18,163 nucleotides of DNA from NCBI GenBank assembly GCA_001564205.1, contig LKMY01000013.1, positions 1 through 18,163 of the forward strand. The letters run 5' to 3'. Origin of the DNA: Nanohaloarchaea archaeon PL-Br10_U2g5 (GTDB lineage: Archaea > Halobacteriota > Halobacteria > Halobacteriales > Haloferacaceae). The translations under genes and the position numbers were made by a program. This document shows positions 1-6,212 of this stretch, in pieces (the first letter of the stretch is position 1; each line of letters starts with the position of its first letter). The notes beneath the pieces are model-generated. The model made no database searches and was not told where the DNA came from. It saw nothing but the letters and a program-made list of their open reading frames with translations.

Positions 1-698
1 CGGGCGAGAGCGACGGCGAGGATATTATCGTCGCCGATTCCGAACAGGCCGGGCTCGGAGAGCCCCACAGTGAGGAGGACATTATCGTCGCCGACGAGTC
101 ACCCGTTACGGAGCGTGACGGAGACGAGCAGGAGAGACACGAAGCTAAGGAGCCGGAAGGGGGAGACGAAGCGGTCGACGCCGTGAGCGGGGCTAGTGAC
201 GTGACCACGACCACCGACACCGTTGACGACGAGACCGAGATGGTCGGCAGAGACCACGTTAACGGCGACGACCTGGAGGCGATGATCGAAGACGACCTCG
301 ACGAGGCGGCCTTTGACAACGACTCCGACGACTCCGACGACAACGCGACCGCCGCCGACGAGGACGTAGTCCAGGAACCGACCGCAGGCGATGAACCCGG
401 CGTTATCGCGGACGCGGACGAAGTGGCATCGACGGCCGACGGAAACGAGGCCGGAGACCCGGATGAGCGTGAAGTCGACGACGACGGCGACTCTCAGGAC
501 GACATCGACGACGAGTTGGCTGGAAGCGTTCCGTTCCGCGACGACGACACGGGAACGACGAGCACCGCCCTCTCAGAGAGCGACGACGACGGTACCGAGA
601 GCGGAGATACCACGGACGAAGCGGACGAAGCGGACGAAACGGAGCAAACCGACGACACGAAGCGCGGCGGATTCTTCAGTCGGCTTCTCGGGCGTTAG
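1..698 (+). CDS. Acidic low-complexity protein, 5'-truncated by window edge
   Basis: The reading frame starting at base 3 is open to the left edge, so the true start lies outside the window. A GTG at 183 is the first possible internal start but nothing favours it. The visible part (about 231 residues) is dominated by Asp, Glu, Thr, Ser and Gly and looks disordered. The peptide EDIIVAD occurs twice, encoded at 18 and 75, a spacing of 19 codons, so this may be the end of a repeat region that extends upstream. The protein closes with a sharply different short tail, KRGGFFSRLLGR, which is basic, aromatic and possibly amphipathic. No catalytic motif is visible. Extreme acidity is normal for haloarchaea, but this level suggests a linker or surface-exposed segment. 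The tail could be a docking or membrane-surface peptide; that is inference. Function unknown. It converges with the regulator gene, 42 bases away. Confidence 0.75.
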   Translation, partial: GESDGEDIIVADSEQAGLGEPHSEEDIIVADESPVTERDGDEQERHEAKEPEGGDEAVDAVSGASDVTTTTDTVDDETEMVGRDHVNGDDLEAMIEDDLDEAAFDNDSDDSDDNATAADEDVVQEPTAGDEPGVIADADEVASTADGNEAGDPDEREVDDDGDSQDDIDDELAGSVPFRDDDTGTTSTALSESDDDGTESGDTTDEADEADETEQTDDTKRGGFFSRLLGR

Positions 699-722
699 CG
701 GGGCCGATTCGGTCGATACCGA

Positions 723-755
723 GACTACGCTTCGGAGGGACTACGCTTCGGAGGG
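723..755. repeat. 16-base tandem duplication across the regulator's stop codon
   Basis: The 16-mer GACTACGCTTCGGAGG occurs at 723-738 and again, directly abutting, at 739-754, with one further matching base. On the minus strand the proximal copy encodes the last residues and TAG stop of the regulator gene, and the distal copy repeats that end in the 3' flank. The period of 16 puts the second stop in another frame. Confidence 0.9.
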
Positions 756-1712
756 GTGTCGCGCGCGGTCGCGAATCAGCTCACGGATCGCTTCGGGATC
801 GGAGATTCCGGCGAGCTCCTCACAGGAGACGAGCGCGGTCCCGTCGACCGACTCCCGACCCTCGTCTTCTTCGGTGAAGTAGACCGATCGAGTCTGGGCG
901 ACTTCGCCGATCGAAGACATGATCCGGGCGCGCTTCTCCGCGGCGGGCGTAAACACCGAATGGCCGGTGAGCACCCGCGTCACGGCGCTCTCTTTGTCTT
1001 CCGAAACGGCCTTAAACGGAGCGCGGGACGTCGGGTGGACGGTGAACCCCGCGTTCGTGAGGACGTGGAGGACGTGTTCGTCGTCGGGGTCTGTCTCCGG
1101 CGCCGAGGGGGTCGGGTCGGCGTCGCGAACGTCGCCGGCGCCGTCGAGCACGTCGACCGGACTGGAGAACGGCTCGTCGAACAGCTCTTCGAGCTGGATG
1201 GCGACTTCGATGGAGGCGTTCATCCCGTCTTCGTACTTCGAGACGGTGCGGCGGGAGACGCCGAGCTCGGTCGCGAGCCGGCCGAGCGACCAGCCGCGCT
1301 CCTCGCGCTCGTCGGCGAGCAGGCTTCCGTCGAGGCTGACGTACAGTCCGCCGGGGGCCGCGTAGATGAGCGGCGGCATCCCCTCGACGAACAGATCGTA
1401 GCCCGTGTCGGGGTTGATCACCGGAACGCCGTGTCTGAAGTAGACGACGCCCGGCTTCAGCTCCTCGTCTCTGGTCCGGATCCCGATCACCATCGGCGTC
1501 GCCTGTAAGTACTCGCCGAGCCGGCGCATCTCCGCGCCAGTCTCCGCATCGAGCGCGTCGACGTTACCGAGGATCTTCAGGAGGACCAGGTCGTCGCCGC
1601 GCCTGGCCGCCACGTCGAAGCTCTTGGGCCGGACCGCACACCGGTCGCTGACAAGGAAGCCGGCGTCCTCCAGCATCGCGGTGATGTTCTCGATGAGCGC
1701 AGTCCGGGACAT
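741..1712 (-). CDS. Archaeal HTH-type transcriptional regulator (HAMAP MF_00584-like)
   Basis: 323-residue DNA-binding protein. The N-terminal 1-115 (for example [17 protein letters not shown] at 32-48) resembles a restriction-endonuclease-like alpha/beta domain, the usual partner of this archaeal regulator family. A Cro/C1-type helix-turn-helix lies at about 131-180, with [21 protein letters not shown] as a classic HTH core. A short acidic linker (about 193-212) precedes a C-terminal domain of about 215-315. The length and order match the family HAMAP calls putative HTH-type transcriptional regulatory protein. The start at 1712 is supported by a TATA-like box about 27 bases upstream. It is transcribed divergently from tiaS across a repeat-rich 301-base gap that could hold its own operator. 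Targets are unknown. The last codons and stop are tandemly duplicated. Confidence 0.85.
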   Translation of the reverse strand: MSRTALIENITAMLEDAGFLVSDRCAVRPKSFDVAARRGDDLVLLKILGNVDALDAETGAEMRRLGEYLQATPMVIGIRTRDEELKPGVVYFRHGVPVINPDTGYDLFVEGMPPLIYAAPGGLYVSLDGSLLADEREERGWSLGRLATELGVSRRTVSKYEDGMNASIEVAIQLEELFDEPFSSPVDVLDGAGDVRDADPTPSAPETDPDDEHVLHVLTNAGFTVHPTSRAPFKAVSEDKESAVTRVLTGHSVFTPAAEKRARIMSSIGEVAQTRSVYFTEEDEGRESVDGTALVSCEELAGISDPEAIRELIRDRARHPSEA

Positions 1713-1732
1713 ACCTCAAATAAGCGGTTCGC

Positions 1733-1744
1733 CGTATATATACG
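1733..1744 (-). promoter_or_regulatory. Palindromic TATA box of the HTH regulator gene
   Basis: CGTATATATACG is a perfect 12-base palindrome centred about 27 bases upstream of the regulator's ATG. This is the distance expected for a leaderless haloarchaeal transcript. Being symmetric, it could also be an operator half-site pair. Confidence 0.6.
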
Positions 1745-1833
1745 TTGTGTCAGTTATATACAGACAAAACCGCCGTCTGCTTGCGGTTTCTCCGATATCG
1801 GACTGCGATGCAGTTATATATCTGATCGGGGTC

Positions 1834-1908
1834 CGGTCCCGGTCGCGGTGTCTGCATTCGGTCCCAGTCGTGGTGTCTGCATTCGGTCCCAGTCGTGGTG
1901 TCCGAACC
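1834..1908. repeat. Three tandem copies of a 25-base unit upstream of tiaS
   Basis: Copies lie at 1834-1858, 1859-1883 and 1884-1908 with no spacers. Copies 1 and 2 differ at two positions (CGGTCCCGGTCGCGG versus CGGTCCCAGTCGTGG). Copies 2 and 3 are identical for the first 19 bases, and copy 3 decays at its end. The array stops 105 bases before the tiaS start codon. It is too short, and lacks spacers, for a CRISPR array. Confidence 0.9.
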
Positions 1909-2013
1909 TTCCGTCTGGATGTCGAGAATCGATCTCACCTCGAGCCGAGACATACCCCTCCGGGCGGCGATGGGCGTCGAAACCGGTTTGTCCGGGAGCG
2001 TAATATCTCTCTC

Positions 2014-3447
2014 ATGACCATCGTCGCCGTCGACGACACCGACTCCCGCGAGCGTGGGATGTGTACGACGTACGTCGGCGTACGGCTCGCCGAGCGGCTC
2101 GAAGCGGCGGGCGGCCGAGTCCGACGCCGACTGCTTATTCGACTCAACCCGGCGGTGAAACACAAGACGCGCGGCAACGCTGCGGTCGCGATCCACGTGT
2201 CCGGGATCGACGAGAGAGAGGCGTTTGCGGTCGCTGTAGAGACCGTTCAAGAGTTCGCCGCGACCGACGACCCTCGCACGTCTCCCGGCGCCGTCGTCGC
2301 CGATATCGATGTCGGCGGCGATCCGTTCGATCGAAAACAATCACCGGTTCCGGCTGCAGTCGGCGAGTTTGCCCGACAGGCGCTCAGGCGACGACTCTCG
2401 CTCGACGAGGCGCTGACGCTCGTCGAAGCGCACGGATTCCGTCACGCCGCGTTCGACGAGGAGACGAACCGGGGCGGCGAGGGGAGGAACCGGGATGGCG
2501 AGGATGGGAGCCAGAAAAACGATCGCGTCCGGGGGCGCGGGCGGATCGGTGCGCTCGCAGCGGTCGGGGCGCCGCTCGCGTTCGATGAGTGGACAGTCGA
2601 GCGGATCTCGTACAGGGAGCTGGACCGCTGTGGAACCCCGCGCGACGTCGATGTCGACAGCGTGTTTGCGGCCGCCGAGGACGGATATCCGACCGTCTGG
2701 GACACCGTCGACCGGGAGACCGGGGCCGCCGTCTGCGTCCCCAACGCTCCCGGTCCGATACTCCACGGGATCCGCGGCGACGACGCGGCGGCGTGCCGGC
2801 GGGTCGCCGGAGCGATCGCGAGCGAGCCGGTCGAGCGCGCCGCGACGTTCCGTACGAACCAGGGAACCGACGCCCACCTCGCGCCCGGAGCGATCGGCGA
2901 CCTCAGAGACGGTGCGGGATACCGCGTCGCTGGCGTCGTCACGACCGAACCGGAGACGAAGCGGGGGGGTCACGTTCACGTCGAGATCGCGGCCGTCGGG
3001 GACAACGAAGTCCGCGGGGACGACCGGCTCCGCTGTCTCGCTTTTAAACCGACGGGTCGGTTCCGCGACCGGGTGCGAGCGCTCCGACCCGGCGACCGGG
3101 TGACGCTGTGTGGCGAACACGAACTCCGGGAGACGCGGGGTGAAGCGGACGAGACGACGGACGCGAGCGCGACGCTGAAACTGGAGAAGTTCGCCGTTCG
3201 CGACCTCGTCGAGACGGAGTCCGTCGTGCCGACGTGTCCCGACTGCGACCGGTCGATGTCGTCTGCGGGCCGCGGTCAGGGGTATCGCTGCCGCGACTGC
3301 GACACCAACGCACCGGGGAAAGTCGACCGCGAGCTCGACCGCTCGCTGGAGCCCGGCTGGTACGAGGTGCCCCCGAGCGCGCGTCGACACGTCGCGAAAC
3401 CGCTCGTGCGCGGCGGATTCGACGGACCGATTCATCCAGAGCGATGA
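2014..3447 (+). CDS. tiaS: tRNA(Ile2) 2-agmatinylcytidine synthetase
   Basis: Uses ATP and agmatine to convert C34 of tRNA-Ile2 (anticodon CAU) to agmatidine, so that the tRNA reads AUA as isoleucine; the archaeal counterpart of bacterial lysidine synthetase. Visible signatures are the N-terminal DDTD at 7-10 followed by GMCTTY at 15-20, the FRTNQGTDAHL block at 279-289 typical of the DUF1743/TiaS fold, an OB-like region at about 300-400, and a C-terminal zinc ribbon with cysteines 408, 411, 426 and 429. The 477 residues are longer than the roughly 420 I expect for the family. The excess is a Gly/Arg/Asp-rich insertion at about 149-176. The frame is open further upstream to 1624, but conserved sequence begins at the ATG at 2014, and the upstream part crosses the repeat array. 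The stop is followed by a degenerate tandem copy of the gene's end. Confidence 0.93.
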   Translation: MTIVAVDDTDSRERGMCTTYVGVRLAERLEAAGGRVRRRLLIRLNPAVKHKTRGNAAVAIHVSGIDEREAFAVAVETVQEFAATDDPRTSPGAVVADIDVGGDPFDRKQSPVPAAVGEFARQALRRRLSLDEALTLVEAHGFRHAAFDEETNRGGEGRNRDGEDGSQKNDRVRGRGRIGALAAVGAPLAFDEWTVERISYRELDRCGTPRDVDVDSVFAAAEDGYPTVWDTVDRETGAAVCVPNAPGPILHGIRGDDAAACRRVAGAIASEPVERAATFRTNQGTDAHLAPGAIGDLRDGAGYRVAGVVTTEPETKRGGHVHVEIAAVGDNEVRGDDRLRCLAFKPTGRFRDRVRALRPGDRVTLCGEHELRETRGEADETTDASATLKLEKFAVRDLVETESVVPTCPDCDRSMSSAGRGQGYRCRDCDTNAPGKVDRELDRSLEPGWYEVPPSARRHVAKPLVRGGFDGPIHPER

Positions 3448-3484
3448 AGTGGCCGAGCCGCGACGGCGTCAGAGCGATGAAGTG
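3437..3484. repeat. Duplication of the tiaS 3' end, period 33
   Basis: CAGAGCGATGAAGTG is present at 3437-3451, where it encodes the last codons and TGA stop of tiaS, and again at 3470-3484 in the spacer before the VOC gene. Beyond the exact 15-mer the following bases are also recognisably similar (AGCCGCGACGG versus AGCCCGACGG), consistent with a decayed 33-base tandem duplication. The period is a multiple of three, so the second stop is in frame with the first. Confidence 0.85.
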
Positions 3485-3506
3485 ATCGGAGCCCGACGGA
3501 GCGAGT

Positions 3507-3878
3507 ATGTCTGGGATCGTCTTTTACGCGACGGAGAACCACGACGCGGTCGTCGACTTCTACTGCGAGACGATGGGGGCGGACGTGCGGCTCGAACAGC
3601 CGGACTGCACGATACTCCGGTACGATAACCTGCTGTTCGGCTTCTGTGCGCGAGATCGGACCGACAGCTGCGGGATTCTCACTTTCGTCTATCCCGACCG
3701 TGACGCGGTCGACGACGCGCACGCGACGCTCAGTCAGGTGGTCGCGGCGGACGCGATCGAGGAGCCACACGAGAACGAGCGGTACGAAATATACCAGTTC
3801 TTCGCCGAGGACCCCGACGGCCGGACCGTCGAGTGCCAGGCGTTCCTCGACGACGGCGTCGATCTCGAATCGAACTGA
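3507..3878 (+). CDS. VOC (glyoxalase/bleomycin-resistance fold) family protein
   Basis: 123 residues, the length of a single VOC module made of two beta-alpha-beta-beta-beta units. The first strand and helix are visible in IVFYATENHDAVVDFYCETM (4-23). The second half ends with FFAEDPDGRTVECQ (98-111), where DPDG plus a Glu (109) is the usual terminal metal-ligand or structural signature. VOC proteins include glyoxalases, ring-cleavage dioxygenases and resistance proteins. The sequence does not decide among them, and substrate and metal cannot be named. The gene follows tiaS by 59 bases in the same direction and may be co-transcribed. It converges on a small zinc-ribbon gene 28 bases downstream. 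Confidence 0.82.
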   Translation: MSGIVFYATENHDAVVDFYCETMGADVRLEQPDCTILRYDNLLFGFCARDRTDSCGILTFVYPDRDAVDDAHATLSQVVAADAIEEPHENERYEIYQFFAEDPDGRTVECQAFLDDGVDLESN

Positions 3879-3895
3879 GTCCGTTGAGCTGGGTC

Positions 3896-3901
3896 AAAAA
3901 A
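3896..3901 (-). terminator. T6 tract after the 54-residue zinc-ribbon gene
   Basis: On the minus strand six consecutive T residues begin 5 bases after the stop codon of the 3907-4071 gene. Archaeal intrinsic termination relies on short T tracts of this kind. The tract lies in the 28-base gap between convergent genes. Confidence 0.55.
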
Positions 3902-3906
3902 CGGTC

Positions 3907-4071
3907 TTACTCGACGGGTTCGATCGGTCCGTCGCCACAGTGGGGACAGTGCTTGTACGCTTTGTCCACTGGTTCCTCACAGGACCGACAGACGTACTCC
4001 GACCGCTTCCCGCTCATAACCGACCGTTTCGTTTCTTCGAACTTCTCCCCAGCTTTTCTAAACAAACTCAT
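3907..4071 (-). CDS. 54-residue zinc-ribbon micro-protein
   Basis: A short minus-strand gene running from ATG at 4071 to TAA at 3907. The product starts MSLFRKAGEKFEETKRSVMS, a basic, helix-prone segment. A compact zinc ribbon follows, with C28-x2-C31 (CRSC) and C42-x2-C45 (CPHCG), then a short acidic tail. Two CxxC knuckles about 10 residues apart fit one structural zinc site, as in the many small zinc-finger proteins of haloarchaea, some of which affect motility or biofilm behaviour; no role can be assigned here. Support comes from the coherent Cys pattern, a TATA-like CTTATTCG 23-31 bases upstream, and a T6 tract just past the stop. It is oriented like the next two small genes, but each has its own TATA-like box. 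Confidence 0.8.
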   Translation of the reverse strand: MSLFRKAGEKFEETKRSVMSGKRSEYVCRSCEEPVDKAYKHCPHCGDGPIEPVE

Positions 4072-4093
4072 TGGTAACGGTAGGATAGTTGTT

Positions 4094-4102
4094 CGAATAA
4101 GC
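4094..4102 (-). promoter_or_regulatory. TATA-like box of the 54-residue zinc-ribbon gene
   Basis: The minus-strand sequence CTTATTCGA is centred about 27 bases before the ATG at 4071, matching leaderless haloarchaeal spacing. It rests on position and AT content only. Confidence 0.4.
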
Positions 4103-4174
4103 GTTGGGCCGAATCTGTGTCCGCAGTCTGACCCGATGGTTCTTCCACCCGGTTCGGAGCGACCTTCTTCCGTC

Positions 4175-4405
4175 TCAGTCGTCGAGTTCGCGCGCCTCGC
4201 GCCACGCGGCGGCCCGGTCGAGCGCGCCCTCGCGGTCGTCGAACCGCTCGCGCTCGTACGCCGACTCGTCTTCGGCCTGTTCCATCACGTCGAGACGGAC
4301 GACGAACCCGCCGTCGCCACGCTCGCGGATTCGGACCGTCGCGTAGCCGTCGGAGCGCTCCCACTCGGTTATCACGTCGTCCTCGCGTCCCAGTGTCCAG
4401 CTCAT
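4175..4405 (-). CDS. 76-residue haloarchaeal conserved protein (DUF7543-like)
   Basis: Starts MSWTLGREDDVITEWERSDG, then predicts strands (YATVRIRERGDGGFVVRLDV, about 21-40) and an acidic helical tail containing AAAWREARELDD. I recall small haloarchaeal proteins with this MSW...ITEWER opening, probably DUF7543, but cannot verify the name. The fold looks like a small beta-sheet plus helix; no catalytic or metal site is visible. It is probably cytosolic, with no signal peptide or membrane segment. TTTTAG lies about 27 bases upstream, supporting the ATG at 4405 as a leaderless start. The gene sits between two small zinc-ribbon genes on the same strand, separated by about 100 bases each side, so a shared operon is doubtful. 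Function unknown. Confidence 0.75.
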   Translation of the reverse strand: MSWTLGREDDVITEWERSDGYATVRIRERGDGGFVVRLDVMEQAEDESAYERERFDDREGALDRAAAWREARELDD

Positions 4406-4428
4406 ACTCGTAGGGGTTGGCGTTGCGG

Positions 4429-4436
4429 CTAAAACG
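4429..4436 (-). promoter_or_regulatory. TATA-like box of the 76-residue gene
   Basis: The minus-strand sequence CGTTTTAG is centred about 27 bases upstream of the ATG at 4405. Spacing and composition match a haloarchaeal leaderless promoter. Confidence 0.45.
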
Positions 4437-4477
4437 TCGCGGTTCGATCGTTCGACGGTACCGACGACTCTCCGGGT

Positions 4478-4527
4478 TCTACTCGTCGAGGTCGGGGCCG
4501 GTCTCTACTCGTCGAGGGCGGGGCCGG
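4478..4527. repeat. 24-base duplication at the 3' end of the 70-residue zinc-ribbon gene
   Basis: Two 24-base copies at 4478-4501 and 4504-4527 differ at one position and are separated by two bases. The 4504-4527 copy encodes the C-terminus GPALDE and the TAG stop of the minus-strand gene. The 4478-4501 copy would encode GPDLDE-stop but lies beyond the real stop and, with a period of 26, in another frame. Confidence 0.9.
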
Positions 4528-4717
4528 GTGAGTGTCCGCACGCCGGACACACCGCGTAGCCGAGCGCGTCGTACGACACCGATTTCGAGGGGGTGGTCGC
4601 TTCACACGCCGGACAGTCGAACACCGATGTCGATTCGGAGTCACGCGTTGACAGCTCTTCGGAGTCACGCGCCGCCGTCGTTTCGAAATCGAACGTCGAT
4701 ACCTTCTCGAGGCTCAT
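4505..4717 (-). CDS. 70-residue CPxC zinc-ribbon protein
   Basis: The N-terminal 33 residues are acidic and Ser/Thr-rich and look disordered. The second half holds CPAC at 35-38 and CPACG at 57-61, an 18-residue spacing that fits a single zinc ribbon. This is the architecture of the abundant small CPxCG zinc-finger proteins of haloarchaea, whose partners are mostly unknown (nucleic acid or protein contacts are both possible). The ATG at 4717 is supported by a TATA-like GCATAACCA about 31 bases upstream. It is divergent from the M24 peptidase gene, with a 96-base gap holding both promoters. Its 3' end, including the stop codon, is duplicated immediately downstream. Confidence 0.8.
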   Translation of the reverse strand: MSLEKVSTFDFETTAARDSEELSTRDSESTSVFDCPACEATTPSKSVSYDALGYAVCPACGHSPGPALDE

Positions 4718-4743
4718 ACTTGTTCATCGCTCCGCGACGCACA

Positions 4744-4752
4744 TGGTTATGC
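4744..4752 (-). promoter_or_regulatory. TATA-like box of the 70-residue zinc-ribbon gene
   Basis: The minus-strand sequence GCATAACCA is centred about 31 bases before the ATG at 4717. Spacing is acceptable for a leaderless or near-leaderless transcript. Confidence 0.4.
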
Positions 4753-4782
4753 ACTGCTTGCCGCACCCTCAAGAGAAGCCTA

Positions 4783-4790
4783 CTTATAAG
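4783..4790 (+). promoter_or_regulatory. TATA box of the M24 peptidase gene
   Basis: CTTATAAG, a strong TATA-box match, is centred about 28 bases before the ATG at 4814. It predicts a leaderless mRNA and supports that start codon. Confidence 0.65.
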
Positions 4791-4813
4791 CAGACACCGC
4801 CCCGAGAGGCTCC

Positions 4814-5935
4814 ATGACCGAAGATATCCACGCGGAACGACGCGAACGCGCGGCAGCGCGGCTCCGAGAAACGGGCTCCGCCGGGCTGATCTGTTTCCCG
4901 AGCCGAAACCTCCAGTATCTCACCGGGTTCGACGAAGCGCCGGGCGAGCGACACTTCTTCCTCGTGATCCCCGCGGCGGAGATGAGCGACGCCGAACCGG
5001 TCCTATTCGTGCCGGCGCTGTACGAGCGGCAGGTCCGCGAGGAGACGACCGTCGACGACGTGCGGACGTGGACGGACGGTGACGATCCGACCGCAGCAGT
5101 CCGGGACCTGCTCGGCGAGCGCGGGCTGTCCGAGGGACGGCTCCTCGTCGACGACACGATGTGGGCGACGTTCGCCAAGGACCTCCGAGAGGCGGCCCCC
5201 AACGCGACGTGGGGGCTCGCGAGCGAGGCGCTCGCGGCGCTGCGGGTTCGGAAAGACGAGGCCGAGCTGTCGGCGATGCGGGCGGCGGCCGACACCGCGG
5301 ACGCCACCGTGAGGGACCTGCGCGAGCTCGGCACAGACGCGGTCGGCATGACGGAGCGGGAGCTCGCGAGATGGATCGCCGACCGACTGACCGAACACGG
5401 CGGGGACGGCGTCTCCTTTGAGACGATCGTCGCTGCGGGACCGAACGGCGCGAAGCCGCACCACGGCAGTAGCGACCGTGAGATCGAGTCCGGGGAGCCG
5501 GTCGTGCTCGACTTCGGCACTCGCGTCGACGGCTACCCGTCCGATCAGACCCGGACACTTGTTTTCGAGGGCGATCCCCCGGCCGAGTACGAGCGCGTTC
5601 ACGAGGTCGTTCGCGAGGCGCAGGCGGCCGCAGTCGACGCCGTTGAACCCGGTGTAACGGCTGAATCGATCGACCGAGCCGCCCGCGACGTGATCGACGA
5701 AGCGGGCTACGGCGACGCGTTCGTCCACCGAACCGGTCACGGAGTGGGACTGGATGTCCACGAAGAGCCGTACGTTGTGGCGGGTAACGACCGCCCGCTC
5801 GAGCGCGGGATGGTGTTCTCGATCGAGCCCGGGATCTATCTCGAGGGCCGGTTCGGCTGTCGGATCGAGGATCTCGTGGTCGTCACTGAGAACGGCTGTG
5901 AGCGATTGAACCGGACCGATCGAGAGTGGCGATAG
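4814..5935 (+). CDS. M24 family metallopeptidase (Xaa-Pro dipeptidase/aminopeptidase-like)
   Basis: 373-residue pita-bread-fold peptidase, likely cytosolic, that removes residues next to proline from short peptides. The N-terminal creatinase-like domain (about 8-140) includes LICFPSRNLQYLTGFDEAPG. The catalytic domain (about 148-365) carries all five dinuclear metal ligands: Asp233 (VVLDFG), Asp244 (PSDQTRT), His309 (TGHGVG), Glu338 (SIEPGIY) and Glu352 (RIEDLV). His216 and His217 in AKPHHG and His316 in DVHEEP fit the substrate-site histidines of M24B enzymes. The length fits PepQ/Xaa-Pro dipeptidases (about 350-375). No signal peptide is seen. The start is fixed by the TATA box 28 bases upstream. 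Exact specificity cannot be told from sequence. It appears monocistronic. Confidence 0.9.
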   Translation: MTEDIHAERRERAAARLRETGSAGLICFPSRNLQYLTGFDEAPGERHFFLVIPAAEMSDAEPVLFVPALYERQVREETTVDDVRTWTDGDDPTAAVRDLLGERGLSEGRLLVDDTMWATFAKDLREAAPNATWGLASEALAALRVRKDEAELSAMRAAADTADATVRDLRELGTDAVGMTERELARWIADRLTEHGGDGVSFETIVAAGPNGAKPHHGSSDREIESGEPVVLDFGTRVDGYPSDQTRTLVFEGDPPAEYERVHEVVREAQAAAVDAVEPGVTAESIDRAARDVIDEAGYGDAFVHRTGHGVGLDVHEEPYVVAGNDRPLERGMVFSIEPGIYLEGRFGCRIEDLVVVTENGCERLNRTDREWR

Positions 5936-6149
5936 GACTCGGGATCACGAGCGGCAACGGAGAGTTGAACGACGCTGCGGAACGAGCGAAAAGATGAGGG
6001 AGAGGCCCTCATAAAACCAGTGTCTCGTGGGATAGATGCGCGATGTCGGGAGTCGTGTGCCTGCTCCCAAGCGGAACTTATTGCCGATGAACATAACGCT
6101 AATACCGAATTATTTCGGGCTCCTGGTCCGACAAGGGGAGACAGAGCGA

Positions 6150-6167
6150 CGGGCAACCGGTTGCCCG
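6150..6167. promoter_or_regulatory. 18-base perfect palindrome, candidate operator
   Basis: CGGGCAACCGGTTGCCCG is perfectly self-complementary and does not extend further. It ends 13 bases before the TATA-like box at 6181-6188 and about 45 bases before the DUF5789-like start. A dimeric regulator site just upstream of BRE/TATA would normally act as an activator site. Role inferred from position only. Confidence 0.5.
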
Positions 6168-6180
6168 ATTCGCATCGAAA

Positions 6181-6188
6181 CCATTAGT
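6181..6188 (+). promoter_or_regulatory. TATA-like box of the DUF5789-like gene
   Basis: CCATTAGT, preceded by CGAAA as a possible BRE, is centred about 28 bases before the ATG at 6213. This favours that start over the upstream in-frame ATGs at 6036 and 6087. Confidence 0.5.
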
Positions 6189-6212
6189 GTCGCCGGAGCG
6201 GAATCGCAGAGC

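Larger units (their letters stand above)
1713..2013. promoter_or_regulatory. Divergent intergenic region between the HTH regulator and tiaS
   Basis: 301 bases without a convincing gene. The regulator-proximal half is AT-rich. It contains the palindrome CGTATATATACG (1733-1744) and two copies of CAGTTATATA (1751-1760 and 1811-1820) exactly 60 bases apart. The tiaS-proximal half holds three tandem copies of a 25-base unit (1834-1908). The palindrome sits where the regulator's TATA box should be. No comparably clear TATA box is visible at -27 of tiaS; the nearest AT-rich stretch, TAATAT at 2001-2006, is too close to the ATG. The AT-rich repeats could be operators for the adjacent HTH protein; that is inference. 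Confidence 0.6.
5936..6212. promoter_or_regulatory. Intergenic region with an 18-base perfect palindrome
   Basis: 277 bases between the peptidase stop and the DUF5789-like start. The frame of the downstream gene is open to 6036, but the translated extension has no haloarchaeal character and I treat it as non-coding. The stretch contains a small hairpin, CCGAATTATTTCGG (6105-6118), and the palindrome at 6150-6167. No tRNA or other RNA gene was recognised. Confidence 0.5.

Noticed and set aside
1834..1908. Possible CRISPR array
   Set aside because: The three 25-base copies abut without spacers and no cas gene is present.
1624..2013. 130-codon N-terminal extension of tiaS
   Set aside because: The extension overlaps the regulator gene and the repeat array, is not acidic, and the conserved TiaS sequence begins right at the ATG at 2014.
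741..4077. Several long antisense frames opposite the regulator and tiaS
   Set aside because: High G+C makes opposite-strand frames stay open by chance; their products are Arg-rich with no recognisable domain.
6036..6212. 59-codon extension of the DUF5789-like gene
   Set aside because: It crosses the 18-base palindrome and the TATA-like box, and its composition is unlike the rest of the protein.
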